A stretch of DNA of 64,000 nucleotides, from assembly GCF_014196805.1 (NCBI RefSeq), contig NZ_JACIEI010000004.1:62001-126000 (forward strand). The letters run 5' to 3'. The notes beneath the pieces are model-generated. The model had not been told where the DNA came from, did no database searches, and worked only from the letters and a program-made list of their open reading frames with translations. Origin of the DNA: Sulfitobacter undariae (GTDB taxonomy: Bacteria > Pseudomonadota > Alphaproteobacteria > Rhodobacterales > Rhodobacteraceae). The translations under genes were made by a program, and so were the position numbers. Below are positions 17,204 through 26,141 of the stretch, one piece after another (positions within the stretch are counted from its first letter, which is position 1; every line of letters begins with the position of its first letter).

Positions 17204-18907
17204 TCATTTCACCAGATATGGTTTACGTGGTATTTCACTATTAGAATTCGGTCCCCGTTCAACAGGGAAATCCCCCATCAAATAAGGGTGCATACCCTGA
17301 TTTTTCAGGTTCTGAAGAAACTGGCCAAACCCGTGAAGATCAACCATTTTGGGCGCTTCAGACAATCGCCGAATGCGCGCCTGACCGATCTCGTCCAAAA
17401 TACCCTGTAGGGGTTCCATCGGGGCTTCGATAAACTCTGCCATTGTCCAGATCCGCACACGCGCTTTCGAGAAAGGTGATCGAAGCTCATCCATTTGCTC
17501 GCTCTCGATCTTTTGCAAATTCGCAGCAATCCGCCTGATGTCCGCAAAATCCATGTTGGATCGAAACAAGGGCACAGACCAAGCGCCTGTAATCACGGAA
17601 ATCTGCGCGTTCGGGTCTTTTGCAAGCCCCCAGTTAATCTTTTGATTGTCCATTGGACCGAACTGAAAACACTGCCGCTCTCCACGGGTGTTCCAAATCA
17701 GGTTGGTCAGGAACCCCTTCGGATCATAATCACGCAGCAACGCACTATCGCTAAGCGCACCATTTAATGTTTCCTGAGAGTCGCCAAAATGAACGCGGTC
17801 CGGCGCGAACAGATGGCCGTGCACCCGTGCGCCTGTGGCATTGTGCAACCAAGCCTCAAAATTCTCAAACAACTCGGAAAAGCCCTGAAAAACAGAGAAC
17901 TCCGATGCCGTCACACCGTTTTCCCAATCCTGATTGGGGAACCGGCTTTGCATATATAGCCCTGACCGGCCTCGCGTCCGCCGCTCCACCGCTTTGGCAA
18001 AAATGCGGTCGATCTTTCCCGGGTTAGGTTCCGTGCGTTTCATCGCACCGGCAGCATCGGTCAAAAACGCCTCATACAACCGCTCTGCATGCGGCCATAT
18101 TTTCCGCGCGACAAAGCAATCCGACCGTCGCAACAACTGCAAATGGTCATCATAGAAAATATGGGGCTTTCCTTGAAAGTCGAACTTTGACAGCGTCAGC
18201 GAGCGGCTTTCGATATTGGTGGAATATAGGCGCGATAGCGTTTGGAAATAGCTTTCGTCCGGAATCCACACATTTTTGAAATACCTGTCATATCTAGACC
18301 GCTCGGGGTCTTGCAGAATCGCCGATAATGTTTGCCGTGTCAGGCACCACCACTGCGACCCCATATGGGGCACCAACAATTTGGGTATCCGCCGCTGCAA
18401 CCCAATTTTCCGTTGGATATTAACCGCTTTATCAAAGAGATAACGTTGCCGCTTCCATGAGAACGGGAACCGCATGGTAAACCGCTCGGCATCCAACCCG
18501 CCCACAGTCCATGGAACATCAGCCGTTGTTGCGCTCTCAATGAAATCCGTGCGCGGCCTGTCAGACAGATAATCGATCAGCTCGTGCACAGGGCGCAGCG
18601 GCAAACACGAACCCGAAGCAAGATAGACATGCCGCACGTCTGGAAAGCTGGCCAGCATCAACTCGGACACGGCCTGCGATGCGGCAACGATACCCCACGT
18701 GCCCCACTCACAGCGGTACCTTTTGCTGAACAAGACATTGGGCACATCAGCCAGCGAACGTACAAGATTGTCGTAGATATCTTTGGGCACATTTCGGTCA
18801 ACATGGATGGCCACAGGCACATCTGATGCCGCCCAATGCCGCGCCACTTGTTCGGCCCGTCCCAGCGCATTATGCACCAGCATTGCCACACCCAACGACG
18901 CGGTCAT
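17204..18907 (-). CDS. Core-2/I-branching-like glycosyltransferase (GT14) with unknown C-terminal domain
   Basis: 567 residues from the ATG at 18907. The first 280 or so resemble core-2/I-branching beta-1,6-N-acetylglucosaminyltransferases: VAIHVDRNVPKD, VYLASGSCLPLRP, PHMGSQWWCLTRQ and IPDESYFQTL follow the order of that family. The remaining half (about 300-567) contains WLHNATGARVHGHLFAP and VITGAWSVPLFR and I cannot assign it beyond a domain of unknown function that accompanies such enzymes. The start codon overlaps the upstream gene's stop by 4 bases (ATGA), which is why I prefer it to a longer frame. Confidence 0.8.
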   Translation of the reverse strand: MTASLGVAMLVHNALGRAEQVARHWAASDVPVAIHVDRNVPKDIYDNLVRSLADVPNVLFSKRYRCEWGTWGIVAASQAVSELMLASFPDVRHVYLASGSCLPLRPVHELIDYLSDRPRTDFIESATTADVPWTVGGLDAERFTMRFPFSWKRQRYLFDKAVNIQRKIGLQRRIPKLLVPHMGSQWWCLTRQTLSAILQDPERSRYDRYFKNVWIPDESYFQTLSRLYSTNIESRSLTLSKFDFQGKPHIFYDDHLQLLRRSDCFVARKIWPHAERLYEAFLTDAAGAMKRTEPNPGKIDRIFAKAVERRTRGRSGLYMQSRFPNQDWENGVTASEFSVFQGFSELFENFEAWLHNATGARVHGHLFAPDRVHFGDSQETLNGALSDSALLRDYDPKGFLTNLIWNTRGERQCFQFGPMDNQKINWGLAKDPNAQISVITGAWSVPLFRSNMDFADIRRIAANLQKIESEQMDELRSPFSKARVRIWTMAEFIEAPMEPLQGILDEIGQARIRRLSEAPKMVDLHGFGQFLQNLKNQGMHPYLMGDFPVERGPNSNSEIPRKPYLVK

Positions 18908-19914
18908 GCCCAGTTCCCCTTTGACATCAGACCCAAAATTTCCAACTGACGCCAATTGATGTATCGTTCGCTCCACTTACACCATAACTGCGGGTTTTCC
19001 TTTACCCGTTCGGCATAGGCTTTGTACTCGACCGAACCAGCGTAATGTTGGTTGCGGGACAGCTCTTCGGCTGCCTTGGCGCCAAAGGTGTCAATAAACT
19101 TCGCATGCAGCAATACGCCGCTGGCTTTTTCGCCGCCCCATTCATCATAAACTTGGTTTAGCCCGCGTGGCAGCAGCATGTGGGTTGAGCTAACGTAGAC
19201 ATAATTTTTGTCCCATTTAACCAATGGCACCTTATTCAGCGCCGGTGCCTTTGCCGGTTCATCCCGAAAGAACACGCGCGCCCGCGGCCCTCCCTGTATC
19301 CACAGGTTGGCAAACCTCCCGTTACGCGCCATCGTATAATTGCCGCTATCAAACCACGATGCGATCTCAATCGGGTTGTCCCCGCTTTGGTACGGTTGCT
19401 CGTCCAACCGCCCCTTCGGATACATGTCCAACAACATCGCCGAAAACGATTTAATAGATGACGCATCCAACCAATCAGTCAGCGCACGCAAAGGGCGCGT
19501 ATCGCAGAACGGGTAAACCAGAAATTCATCTGGATCGACGGTCAATGTCCAATGGCCATGCCCGTACTTACGCTGCAACCAGTTCAGCCAATCCACCCCG
19601 AAACGAGACCGACGATAACTGGCACGTGTAAACCACACAGAGACATCAGGCTGCTTTTTAAGATACTCCAGCGCACCATCGTCGCTATCATTGTCCACAA
19701 AGAAGAAATGATTCACACCTTGCTTACGGTAGTAATCAAGAAAATAGGCCAAGCGGACTTTTTCATTTCGCTGGGTACAGAACAACAAAATATCGTCGGG
19801 CCGAATTTGATCGGTCCGGTCCACAACGCACTTCAATTCACGCCGCTTACGAAAGGCCCGAATACGCCAACGTTTCCGTTGAAGTCTCAGGCGATATGAT
19901 CGGAACGCACCCAA
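18904..19914 (-). CDS. Glycosyltransferase, GT2/GT92-like
   Basis: 336 residues of a GT-A fold glycosyltransferase. ILLFCTQRNEKVRLAYFLDYY is the nucleotide-sugar strand, HFFFVDNDSDDGALEYL the acidic turn, and LTVDPDEFLVYP the metal-binding DxD region. The N-terminus is strongly basic (RLRLQRKRWRIRAFRKRRE), suggesting membrane surface contact. No ATG is available in the right place; a TTG at 19914 with GAGGGA five bases upstream fits best, since a stop lies nine codons before it. It is translationally coupled to the GT14-like gene. Sugar and acceptor are unknown. Confidence 0.78.
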   Translation of the reverse strand: MGAFRSYRLRLQRKRWRIRAFRKRRELKCVVDRTDQIRPDDILLFCTQRNEKVRLAYFLDYYRKQGVNHFFFVDNDSDDGALEYLKKQPDVSVWFTRASYRRSRFGVDWLNWLQRKYGHGHWTLTVDPDEFLVYPFCDTRPLRALTDWLDASSIKSFSAMLLDMYPKGRLDEQPYQSGDNPIEIASWFDSGNYTMARNGRFANLWIQGGPRARVFFRDEPAKAPALNKVPLVKWDKNYVYVSSTHMLLPRGLNQVYDEWGGEKASGVLLHAKFIDTFGAKAAEELSRNQHYAGSVEYKAYAERVKENPQLWCKWSERYINWRQLEILGLMSKGNWA

Positions 19915-19958
19915 ACGCTTCCCTCTACTTTTGGTCAGTCAGCCTTCCTGCACGCCTA

Positions 19959-21182
19959 TCAGGTAAAACTTAATACAACCTTGAAATGCGCCGCCCAAGT
20001 TGGCGCTTCAAAATCATGAACCCGAAGCGTATCCCGAGCCTGTTTAGACCAGTCTGATATCTTGCTTTCCCAGATAGTTACCGATGAATGGTCTAGATAA
20101 ACAGCGCTATCAGCAAGAATTTCCCTAAATGTCATTATATTGCTGCACAAGACAGGTGTCCCCAACTGGAGAGCCTCAACAGCAGGTAATCCAAAACCCT
20201 CAGCATGACTGGGAAACAGCAACGCCTGCGCGCCCTGGATCAATGCAGATAGCGCCCCGTCGCTTAACCCCGACAGTTCACGCACCCGCGCATTTGTGCC
20301 CAGCGCATCCAGCCGCGCAAAGACCGCGTCATTGTTCCAACCACGGCCACCACAGATCAATAGCATAGGCGCATCAGGACCCAGATTCTCCCAAACGTCC
20401 AACAATAACGCATGGTTTTTACGCGGCTCAATTGTACCGACCGTGATGAAATAGGGGGGCTCAACAGTAGCAACGGCAGGCAAATCAATTACATCGGTCG
20501 CCTGTGCTATTACCCCCAAGTGCGAAACAATACCCCTAGGCACTGCACCCCATTTTGCCAGCACCTGCTCGGTCCTTTGCTGCGTATCTTTCGAATTATA
20601 GATAATCAGATCAGCATGCAGCCCCACGCGCTGCATTTTTCTCTCAAAAATATCTACAGTACCTGCCCGTTGGTATTGTGGATATTCCAGCGGAATCACA
20701 TCGTGTATCAATATAGAAATCTGCGCGTCAGGTATTGCCCTTACCGCACCCAGAACCCTCTGTGTCAGATTGCTATGACCCGTATTTAAATAGGCTGTCC
20801 CAGCAGGCAAATGCCTGTGCAACATCCTTGCAAGCCCCCGCGGCAAACTTCGTGCTACAGCGAGTTTGCGCGCATCGGTCAATGCACAGCGGGCCGCATC
20901 TGGCATCCCCCGCAGCAAACGCGACAATAGAACAGGCGAGGAAGATTGAGCGGCACCAGTCAGGCGTTTGTGGAATTCAAGAAGTCCTGCATGATCCAGC
21001 AGAACATACCCTAGCGGCGTCCGTGCCAAACCCCAGACAGGTTCGTCCCGCGCAACCAATTCGGCCATATAGGCCAGTTCGACCCGGTCCACCCCGGTCC
21101 ATACACGTCCCGCCCGCCGCAGCAGGCGGGTAAAATCCAACAAGCGCGCTGGAGGGGATATCTTATGCGAAGCAATGCTCAA
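19959..21182 (-). CDS. Glycosyltransferase family 4 (GT-B fold)
   Basis: 407 residues. The C-terminal Rossmann half is typical GT4: TVGTIEPRKNHALLLDVW binds the nucleotide sugar, and PSHAEGFGLPAVEALQLGTPVLCSN holds the E-x7-E motif. The N-terminal half includes RVWTGVDRVELAYMAEL and IHDVIPLEYP, seen in polysaccharide-assembly mannosyl- or rhamnosyl-transferases. The start is a TTG at 21182, the first start codon after an in-frame stop, preceded by a G-rich site. It lies between galU and the next glycosyltransferase. Confidence 0.85.
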   Translation of the reverse strand: MSIASHKISPPARLLDFTRLLRRAGRVWTGVDRVELAYMAELVARDEPVWGLARTPLGYVLLDHAGLLEFHKRLTGAAQSSSPVLLSRLLRGMPDAARCALTDARKLAVARSLPRGLARMLHRHLPAGTAYLNTGHSNLTQRVLGAVRAIPDAQISILIHDVIPLEYPQYQRAGTVDIFERKMQRVGLHADLIIYNSKDTQQRTEQVLAKWGAVPRGIVSHLGVIAQATDVIDLPAVATVEPPYFITVGTIEPRKNHALLLDVWENLGPDAPMLLICGGRGWNNDAVFARLDALGTNARVRELSGLSDGALSALIQGAQALLFPSHAEGFGLPAVEALQLGTPVLCSNIMTFREILADSAVYLDHSSVTIWESKISDWSKQARDTLRVHDFEAPTWAAHFKVVLSFT

Positions 21183-21206
21183 TCAGATATCCCCCCAAGC
21201 GTCAGT

Positions 21207-21266
21207 TAAGATCTTCGGCAAAGCCGCCGAGCCGCGCAAGCACTTCACGGCTCGTAAGTGATCTTA
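21207..21266 (-). other. Branched inverted-repeat structure at the end of galU
   Basis: An outer pair TAAGATC/GATCTTA encloses two inner perfect stems, CGAGCCG/CGGCTCG (7 bp, 13-base loop) and CGGC/GCCG (3-base loop). The outer 5' arm includes the galU stop codon. In RNA this would fold as a three-way junction between galU and the next gene. No T run follows. It may protect the galU mRNA end or control read-through. Confidence 0.4.
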
Positions 21267-22148
21267 GCTCAAATGTGGAACAATTTCTTTCAGGTAAGCC
21301 GCAAGATCATCTCTCAGCTCTGAACGGGCAAGGCCATAAGACACTGTCGCCTGCAAGAACCCAGATTTAGAACCACAATCGAAACGCTGCCCCTCAAACC
21401 GGAAACCGTGAACCTTGCGGCCCTTTTTCAGATCCGCTGCAATCGCGTCTGTCAGCTGGATTTCCCCACCTGCACCTTCCTTCATTTTGTCGAGGTTCTT
21501 TAGAACCGTAGGCGACAAAATATAACGACCAATCACAGCAAAGTTTGAGGGCGATTCTTCCGCCTTGGGTTTCTCAACCATACCTTTGACATCCAGCAGT
21601 TTCTGGCCATCATCATCTACATCAAGAATACCATAAGACGAGGTCTTGTCCGGAGAGACCTCCATCGCGGCAACCATGTTCCCGCCCGTCTCTGCATATG
21701 CTTCGACCATTTGCTGCAAACATGGCTTTTCAGCGGAAATCACATCATCAGGCAAGATCACCGCAAACGGCTTGTCCCCGATCAGACGCCGTGCACACCA
21801 TACAGCATGCCCCAAACCCAACGCCTTGTGCTGGCGGACATAGGCAATCTGACCGCTGTCCATATTGGTCTGCTCAAGGACTTCAAGCAGGTCATGCTTG
21901 CCCTTGCGGCGCAACTCTTCTTCTAGGTTCGGCGCCAGATCAAAATAATCCTCAAGTGCACCTTTACCGCGCGACGTTACAAAGATGAATTCTGTAATCC
22001 CTGCCGCACGCGCTTCATCGATCGCGTATTGGATCAAAGGACGGTCAACCAGCGTCATAATCTCTTTTGGTACGGATTTGGTTGCTGGCAAAAATCGAGT
22101 GCCCATGCCTGCAACAGGAAAAATAGCCGTTGTTACTTTGTTACCCAT
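21264..22148 (-). CDS. galU: UTP-glucose-1-phosphate uridylyltransferase
   Basis: GalU makes UDP-glucose, a donor for surface polysaccharides and glycolipids. 294 residues, normal length. The N-terminal TAIFPVAGMGTRFLPATKSVPKE is the nucleotide-binding loop and catalytic Arg/Lys. LVDRPLIQYAIDEA, VILPDDVI and GMVEKPKAEESPSN are further signatures, and FDCGSKSGFLQA near the C-terminus binds the sugar phosphate. Its position inside a glycosyltransferase block indicates UDP-glucose or a derivative feeds that pathway. Confidence 0.97.
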   Translation of the reverse strand: MGNKVTTAIFPVAGMGTRFLPATKSVPKEIMTLVDRPLIQYAIDEARAAGITEFIFVTSRGKGALEDYFDLAPNLEEELRRKGKHDLLEVLEQTNMDSGQIAYVRQHKALGLGHAVWCARRLIGDKPFAVILPDDVISAEKPCLQQMVEAYAETGGNMVAAMEVSPDKTSSYGILDVDDDGQKLLDVKGMVEKPKAEESPSNFAVIGRYILSPTVLKNLDKMKEGAGGEIQLTDAIAADLKKGRKVHGFRFEGQRFDCGSKSGFLQATVSYGLARSELRDDLAAYLKEIVPHLS

Positions 22149-22332
22149 AAACTCTATCGCTGCCTTATGTCTTAATTAGAATGTCAATTGTTCAATTTAT
22201 ACAGAGAGCACAACGGAGAGAGTTTCCTGAAATTCCCCCGAAGCTATCTGTTTCCATTTATTGCCTAATAGTGGCGCAAATATGTCTACTTGTGACCGCC
22301 AGCATTTGCAACATTAGCGTTTCTAACTACTG
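22149..22332. other. AT-richer gap upstream of galU
   Basis: 184 bp between galU and the upstream GT2 gene, noticeably richer in A and T than the coding sequence around it. It should hold a galU promoter on the minus strand, but I see no convincing hexamer pair, hairpin or ORF in it. Confidence 0.4.
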
Positions 22333-23568
22333 TCAGCCACCGAAATGACCACGCACTAACGCCGTGCGCGTTCTCTCGCGCATGCTACGGCGGCCAAAGC
22401 TGTTGAAGCGAAACACAGGGTCATCTCGATCTGCCCGACCAAACAAACCTCCCCTCTGTACCCAAACACCCTGTTCGTTAAAAGAAACACGGTGAAAAAG
22501 GGTTGTTCTGGATAAAATCAGAACCGTTTCAATACGTCCCGCGGCCACACGCGCAGCGGCGCTCCGCAGGGCCGCCCCTCCCTTCAATCCGCGCATTGCG
22601 GTAAAGGATGCCTGACGTGGCAATACCGCGACAGGGCGAAACGGCTCGGCCGCATGTCTGGGTAAACGGCTGCCTCCTAGGCGACGCTCCAGTCCTTCAG
22701 CGTATCCGTCCATCAACCGCTTCATCAGACGGCGTACATCACGCGGCTCCAACCCGCCTGTCACCATGTGCCGCAACAGCCGTTGCCTCTCAGACGCGCA
22801 TCGCGCATCCCAATGTGCGGCATGTTGATCTTCGGGGATATGCTTACGTTGAAAAACCGCCCAACTTGCGCCGATCTCATACAAATCGCGCGGCACGCGA
22901 TCATCGCGGCGTGTCGCGCTTGCCGCAAAGCCATGATGCACCTGAGCAAGGGGCGCCAACGCTGTCAAATGACCTGCACGCGCCAGTCGCATGTTTAAAT
23001 CCGTCTCGTCCAGATAAAACCGGAAGGCAGGATCAAACCCATCCATCTCAATCAGCACATCGCGCCGAAACGCCATATTCGTGCCTTCTGTCTTGATCGC
23101 CCGCCCCTCTGGGGGAGTCAGTACTGTAGCCTGCAGCGGATCTATATCCAACTCCTGCGGCAACCCTTGCGCATCCAACGAACGCGCTTTGTATTGAAAA
23201 CTGATGCCATTACGGCCCCGCACATACCCCCCCATTGCAGCCACATCATTTTGGGCTGCGGGGGCGACCAGATGGCGTAGCCATTGCGGCTCTGGCACAG
23301 CGTCATCGTCAATAAACGCAACGATTTCACCTGCGGCATGAACCAGCCCGAGATTGCGCGCAGCCGAGATATTTGCCTTGTCAAATGCAATCCATTTTAT
23401 ATCCGGCAAGATGCCCGCCCCTTCGGCCACCTTCATGCCTTCGGCGCAGGCGACAACCACAACCTCAAAGGGATCGTATTGCAACTGCGCAATACCCAAA
23501 AGGCAGCGGCGCAGCGCATCGGGGCGGGCACGGCTGACAACAATCACACTGACTGTCAGATCACTCAT
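22333..23568 (-). CDS. Glycosyltransferase family 2
   Basis: 411 residues from the ATG at 23568. The N-terminal GT-A domain shows VSVIVVSRARPDALRRCLLG, IAFIDDDAVPEPQWLRHL (the DxD-type metal site) and FRFYLDETDLNMRLARAG (the ED region used in acceptor binding). The C-terminal 150 residues are Arg-rich and not recognised. There is no transmembrane segment, so it is a cytoplasmic inverting transferase. It starts 31 bp after cysQ on the same strand, and likely shares its transcript. Confidence 0.86.
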   Translation of the reverse strand: MSDLTVSVIVVSRARPDALRRCLLGIAQLQYDPFEVVVVACAEGMKVAEGAGILPDIKWIAFDKANISAARNLGLVHAAGEIVAFIDDDAVPEPQWLRHLVAPAAQNDVAAMGGYVRGRNGISFQYKARSLDAQGLPQELDIDPLQATVLTPPEGRAIKTEGTNMAFRRDVLIEMDGFDPAFRFYLDETDLNMRLARAGHLTALAPLAQVHHGFAASATRRDDRVPRDLYEIGASWAVFQRKHIPEDQHAAHWDARCASERQRLLRHMVTGGLEPRDVRRLMKRLMDGYAEGLERRLGGSRLPRHAAEPFRPVAVLPRQASFTAMRGLKGGAALRSAAARVAAGRIETVLILSRTTLFHRVSFNEQGVWVQRGGLFGRADRDDPVFRFNSFGRRSMRERTRTALVRGHFGG

Positions 23569-23599
23569 CACATGCCCGCCCCCTTACAGAATGCACTAT

Positions 23600-24397
23600 T
23601 TATGCGTCTTTCAGATTAACACCTTGAGCATAAGCAATGAAAAACGGGTTTGCGTAATCCGCTTTTCCGTAGGTCAGCGGACTATGATCGTCAAAACGGA
23701 TCACATCCCCACCTGCACCTTTCAGAACAGCATGACCTGCCGCTGTATCCCACTCCATTGTGCGGCCCACGCGCGGGTAAATATCGGCCTCACCCGTCGC
23801 AACCAGACAGAACTTGAGCGAAGAGCCCGCGCTTTTCATGTCCTTAACGCTGTATTTACCAATATAATCATCCGTTGCCTGATCGCGGTGCGATTTGCTG
23901 GCGACAACCATCAGTGCGGAATTATCTGGCTTAGAGACTGATATAGCCGTTGTTGGCCCAACAGCATCCTTGTCAAACGCGCCTGTCTCTTCAACGGATT
24001 GACCATCCGCAGTGGTGAAAAACATCCGGTTCTTTGCAGGGGCATAAACAACGCCGCGCGTGGGAACGCCCCCCTCAACCAAAGCGATGTTCACCGTAAA
24101 ATCACCACGACGGTGAATGAATTCTTTTGTACCATCCAGCGGGTCAACGATCAGAAAGGTATCACCTGTTGTGCTATGAGTGGCTGATTGCTCCTCTGTC
24201 ACCAACATCACGTCAGGGAATGCAGCACGCAGGCCATCGGAAATTATCTTATCCGCGGCTTCGTCAGCGGCGGTCACAGGGCTGTCATCAGACTTGGACT
24301 TAACCTCAAAGTCATCCTGACCGTAAATTTCCATGATCTTGTCGCCCGCTTCCAGCGATAGTCTCCGCATTACCTGCGTCAGTTTTTCGTAATCCAT
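23600..24397 (-). CDS. cysQ: 3'(2'),5'-bisphosphate nucleotidase
   Basis: CysQ hydrolyses PAP, the by-product of PAPS-using sulfotransferases and PAPS reductase, to AMP. The 265 residues carry the inositol-monophosphatase-fold metal sites: LVTEEQ, IVDPLDGTKEFIHRRGDF and the C-terminal EWDTAAGHAVLKGAGG. The ATG at 24397 has AGGAG six bases upstream; a TTG two codons earlier is less likely. It heads the minus-strand block that ends with a sulfotransferase, which gives its activity an obvious local purpose, although cysQ also serves general sulfate assimilation. Confidence 0.95.
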   Translation of the reverse strand: MDYEKLTQVMRRLSLEAGDKIMEIYGQDDFEVKSKSDDSPVTAADEAADKIISDGLRAAFPDVMLVTEEQSATHSTTGDTFLIVDPLDGTKEFIHRRGDFTVNIALVEGGVPTRGVVYAPAKNRMFFTTADGQSVEETGAFDKDAVGPTTAISVSKPDNSALMVVASKSHRDQATDDYIGKYSVKDMKSAGSSLKFCLVATGEADIYPRVGRTMEWDTAAGHAVLKGAGGDVIRFDDHSPLTYGKADYANPFFIAYAQGVNLKDA

Positions 24398-24512
24398 GCC
24401 CAACTCCTGCCATGCTTTGTTGATATCAACTCAGAACATCTTATGATGATGTTGTAACGGATCATCAAGAATTCCGTGCAACAGTGGTCGCATCCGCAAG
24501 GCAGTAATTAAT

Positions 24513-25340
24513 ATGTTCCAACCCATCCGTAGAAATCATTCATCCCTGACCACCGTTTTGACGATGCTAGAGCTGATTTATCACTCTATCGTGCGTTCTG
24601 TTCGAAAAGGCCATAATAACGCCTTTATGGCGATCGGAACCAACATCCTTCAATCCGTCATTTTTGTGATGGCGTTTTATGTGATGTTCTCGATTTTAGG
24701 ATTGCGGGGCGGTGCAGGCATACGCGGTGATTTTCTTGTCTATATCATGTCGGGGATTTTTCTGTACATGTCCCACACAAAGGCGCTGAGTGCCGTTGTC
24801 GGGTCTGAAGGACCGGCAAGCCCGATGATGCAACACGCACCAATGAATACGATCATCTCTATCTGCTCGGCGGCTTTGGGCGCGTTATACATTCAGGTGT
24901 TGTCTTTGGGGCTTATCCTATTTGTCTACCACGTAGCCTTTGTTCCCCTGGAAATAGAACAACCTGCAGCCGCCTTTGCCATGCTTTTGCTCGCATGGTT
25001 CACTGGGGGCGCTCTGGGATTGGTTTTACTTGCCGTAAAGCCTTGGTTTCCTACAGCTGTCGGCGTCATCTCTACCATTTATCAGCGCGCCAACATGATC
25101 GCTTCTGGAAAGATGTTCGTGGCCAACACGCTCCCCAGTTTTATGCTGGCTATGTTTGACTGGAACCCGCTCTTTCACACCATTGATCAAGCACGCGGCT
25201 TTGCTTTCCTGAACTACAATCCTCGGTATAGTGATCCGATGTATGCCTTATGGGTCGGCTTGGTCCTTGTGATGGTCGGCCTCATGGGCGAATTCTACAC
25301 CCGCCGCCATGCTTCCATCAGCTGGAGCGCGCGACGATAG
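24513..25340 (+). CDS. ABC-2 type polysaccharide/export permease
   Basis: 275 residues with about six hydrophobic segments, of the ABC-2 permease type used in capsule and O-antigen export (KpsM/Wzm-like). The N-terminal amphipathic helix and basic LIYHSIVRSVRKGHNNAF are followed by membrane spans from about residue 44. No ATPase gene accompanies it here, so the partner must be elsewhere. It is divergent from cysQ, 115 bp away, and the shared gap could hold promoters for both. The substrate is inferred from the neighbouring glycan genes. Confidence 0.78.
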   Translation: MFQPIRRNHSSLTTVLTMLELIYHSIVRSVRKGHNNAFMAIGTNILQSVIFVMAFYVMFSILGLRGGAGIRGDFLVYIMSGIFLYMSHTKALSAVVGSEGPASPMMQHAPMNTIISICSAALGALYIQVLSLGLILFVYHVAFVPLEIEQPAAAFAMLLLAWFTGGALGLVLLAVKPWFPTAVGVISTIYQRANMIASGKMFVANTLPSFMLAMFDWNPLFHTIDQARGFAFLNYNPRYSDPMYALWVGLVLVMVGLMGEFYTRRHASISWSARR

Positions 25341-25387
25341 CCCCTCGGCGCTCAGTATCCCTATACGGAAATTTACTGAATGAGTGA

Positions 25388-25416
25388 GGGTTGTGGCACA
25401 ACACGCGCCACAACCC
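25388..25416. terminator. Strong hairpin between convergent genes
   Basis: GGGTTGTGGC and GCCACAACCC form a perfect 10-bp stem with a 9-base loop between the converging ABC permease and cbiM-like genes. T runs are absent on both sides, so it is a likely but not classical bidirectional terminator. Confidence 0.55.
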
Positions 25417-25430
25417 CCTGCATCTTGCGC

Positions 25431-26108
25431 CTAGGACGCACTATGCAGGCGCTGTGTAAACACGCCTTTGTCGGTTAACGCCTGCAAGCTCTTAGCCCCC
25501 GCAAGAGCCGCAAGATCAACCACGGGTTCTATCAAAATCACCAAAAGATACGCCGCGCCAAAGCCGGCCACCGCCGCAAGGTTATCAACCCCAACGCCTT
25601 GGCCATACGTCGCCCAAAAGGCCACCCAAACCACAACGCCGCCCTGATAGACCGCCGACATTTTCAACACATCCCTATAACGCAAGTCGACATAGGCCGT
25701 CGTTTTGGGGATGACCTTCTTAGCCAATGCATCCACGGCAAATAGTGGAAACAGCAGCGTCGAGACATTGACGAAATACATCGGCACATCCGACGGAGCA
25801 AACAAGAGGCCTTGGATCGCCAGACCGCCCGCAAGGCCAATTGTTGCGGGCCCCGATCCAAGAAGTAAGAATAATGTCGTCCCGAGGATCAGATGCACCT
25901 CGGATATGCCGACAGCGAAATGCGGTAATACCTCAAAAAAGATAAAAACCCCCACAGCGGCAATCACTGAGCGCAAACCAAAAGAGACAGCGGAGTGCGT
26001 CCTTAGATCCTCGTTAATCAGTTTCAGTGAATAGCCCGCAGCGACTGCTGCGGTTCCGTAAGCGAAGACCATTTTTGCGCCGTCAACGACGCCTGGTTCG
26101 ATATGCAT
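25431..26108 (-). CDS. CbiM-type cobalt/metal transport membrane protein
   Basis: 225 residues, mostly hydrophobic, of the CbiM/NikM family that forms the substrate-specific part of ECF-type Co or Ni importers. The mature N-terminus MHIEPG keeps the Met1-His2 pair that binds the metal, and ISEVHLILGTTLFLLLG provides the second histidine region. The usual partners CbiN, CbiQ and CbiO are not adjacent. A cobalamin riboswitch immediately upstream says it is shut off by B12, which favours cobalt over nickel. It could work alone or with a distant ATPase. Confidence 0.82.
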   Translation of the reverse strand: MHIEPGVVDGAKMVFAYGTAAVAAGYSLKLINEDLRTHSAVSFGLRSVIAAVGVFIFFEVLPHFAVGISEVHLILGTTLFLLLGSGPATIGLAGGLAIQGLLFAPSDVPMYFVNVSTLLFPLFAVDALAKKVIPKTTAYVDLRYRDVLKMSAVYQGGVVVWVAFWATYGQGVGVDNLAAVAGFGAAYLLVILIEPVVDLAALAGAKSLQALTDKGVFTQRLHSAS

Positions 26109-26141
26109 AGTAGAATTCCTTCCGCGTCCACCCGACGCTGA

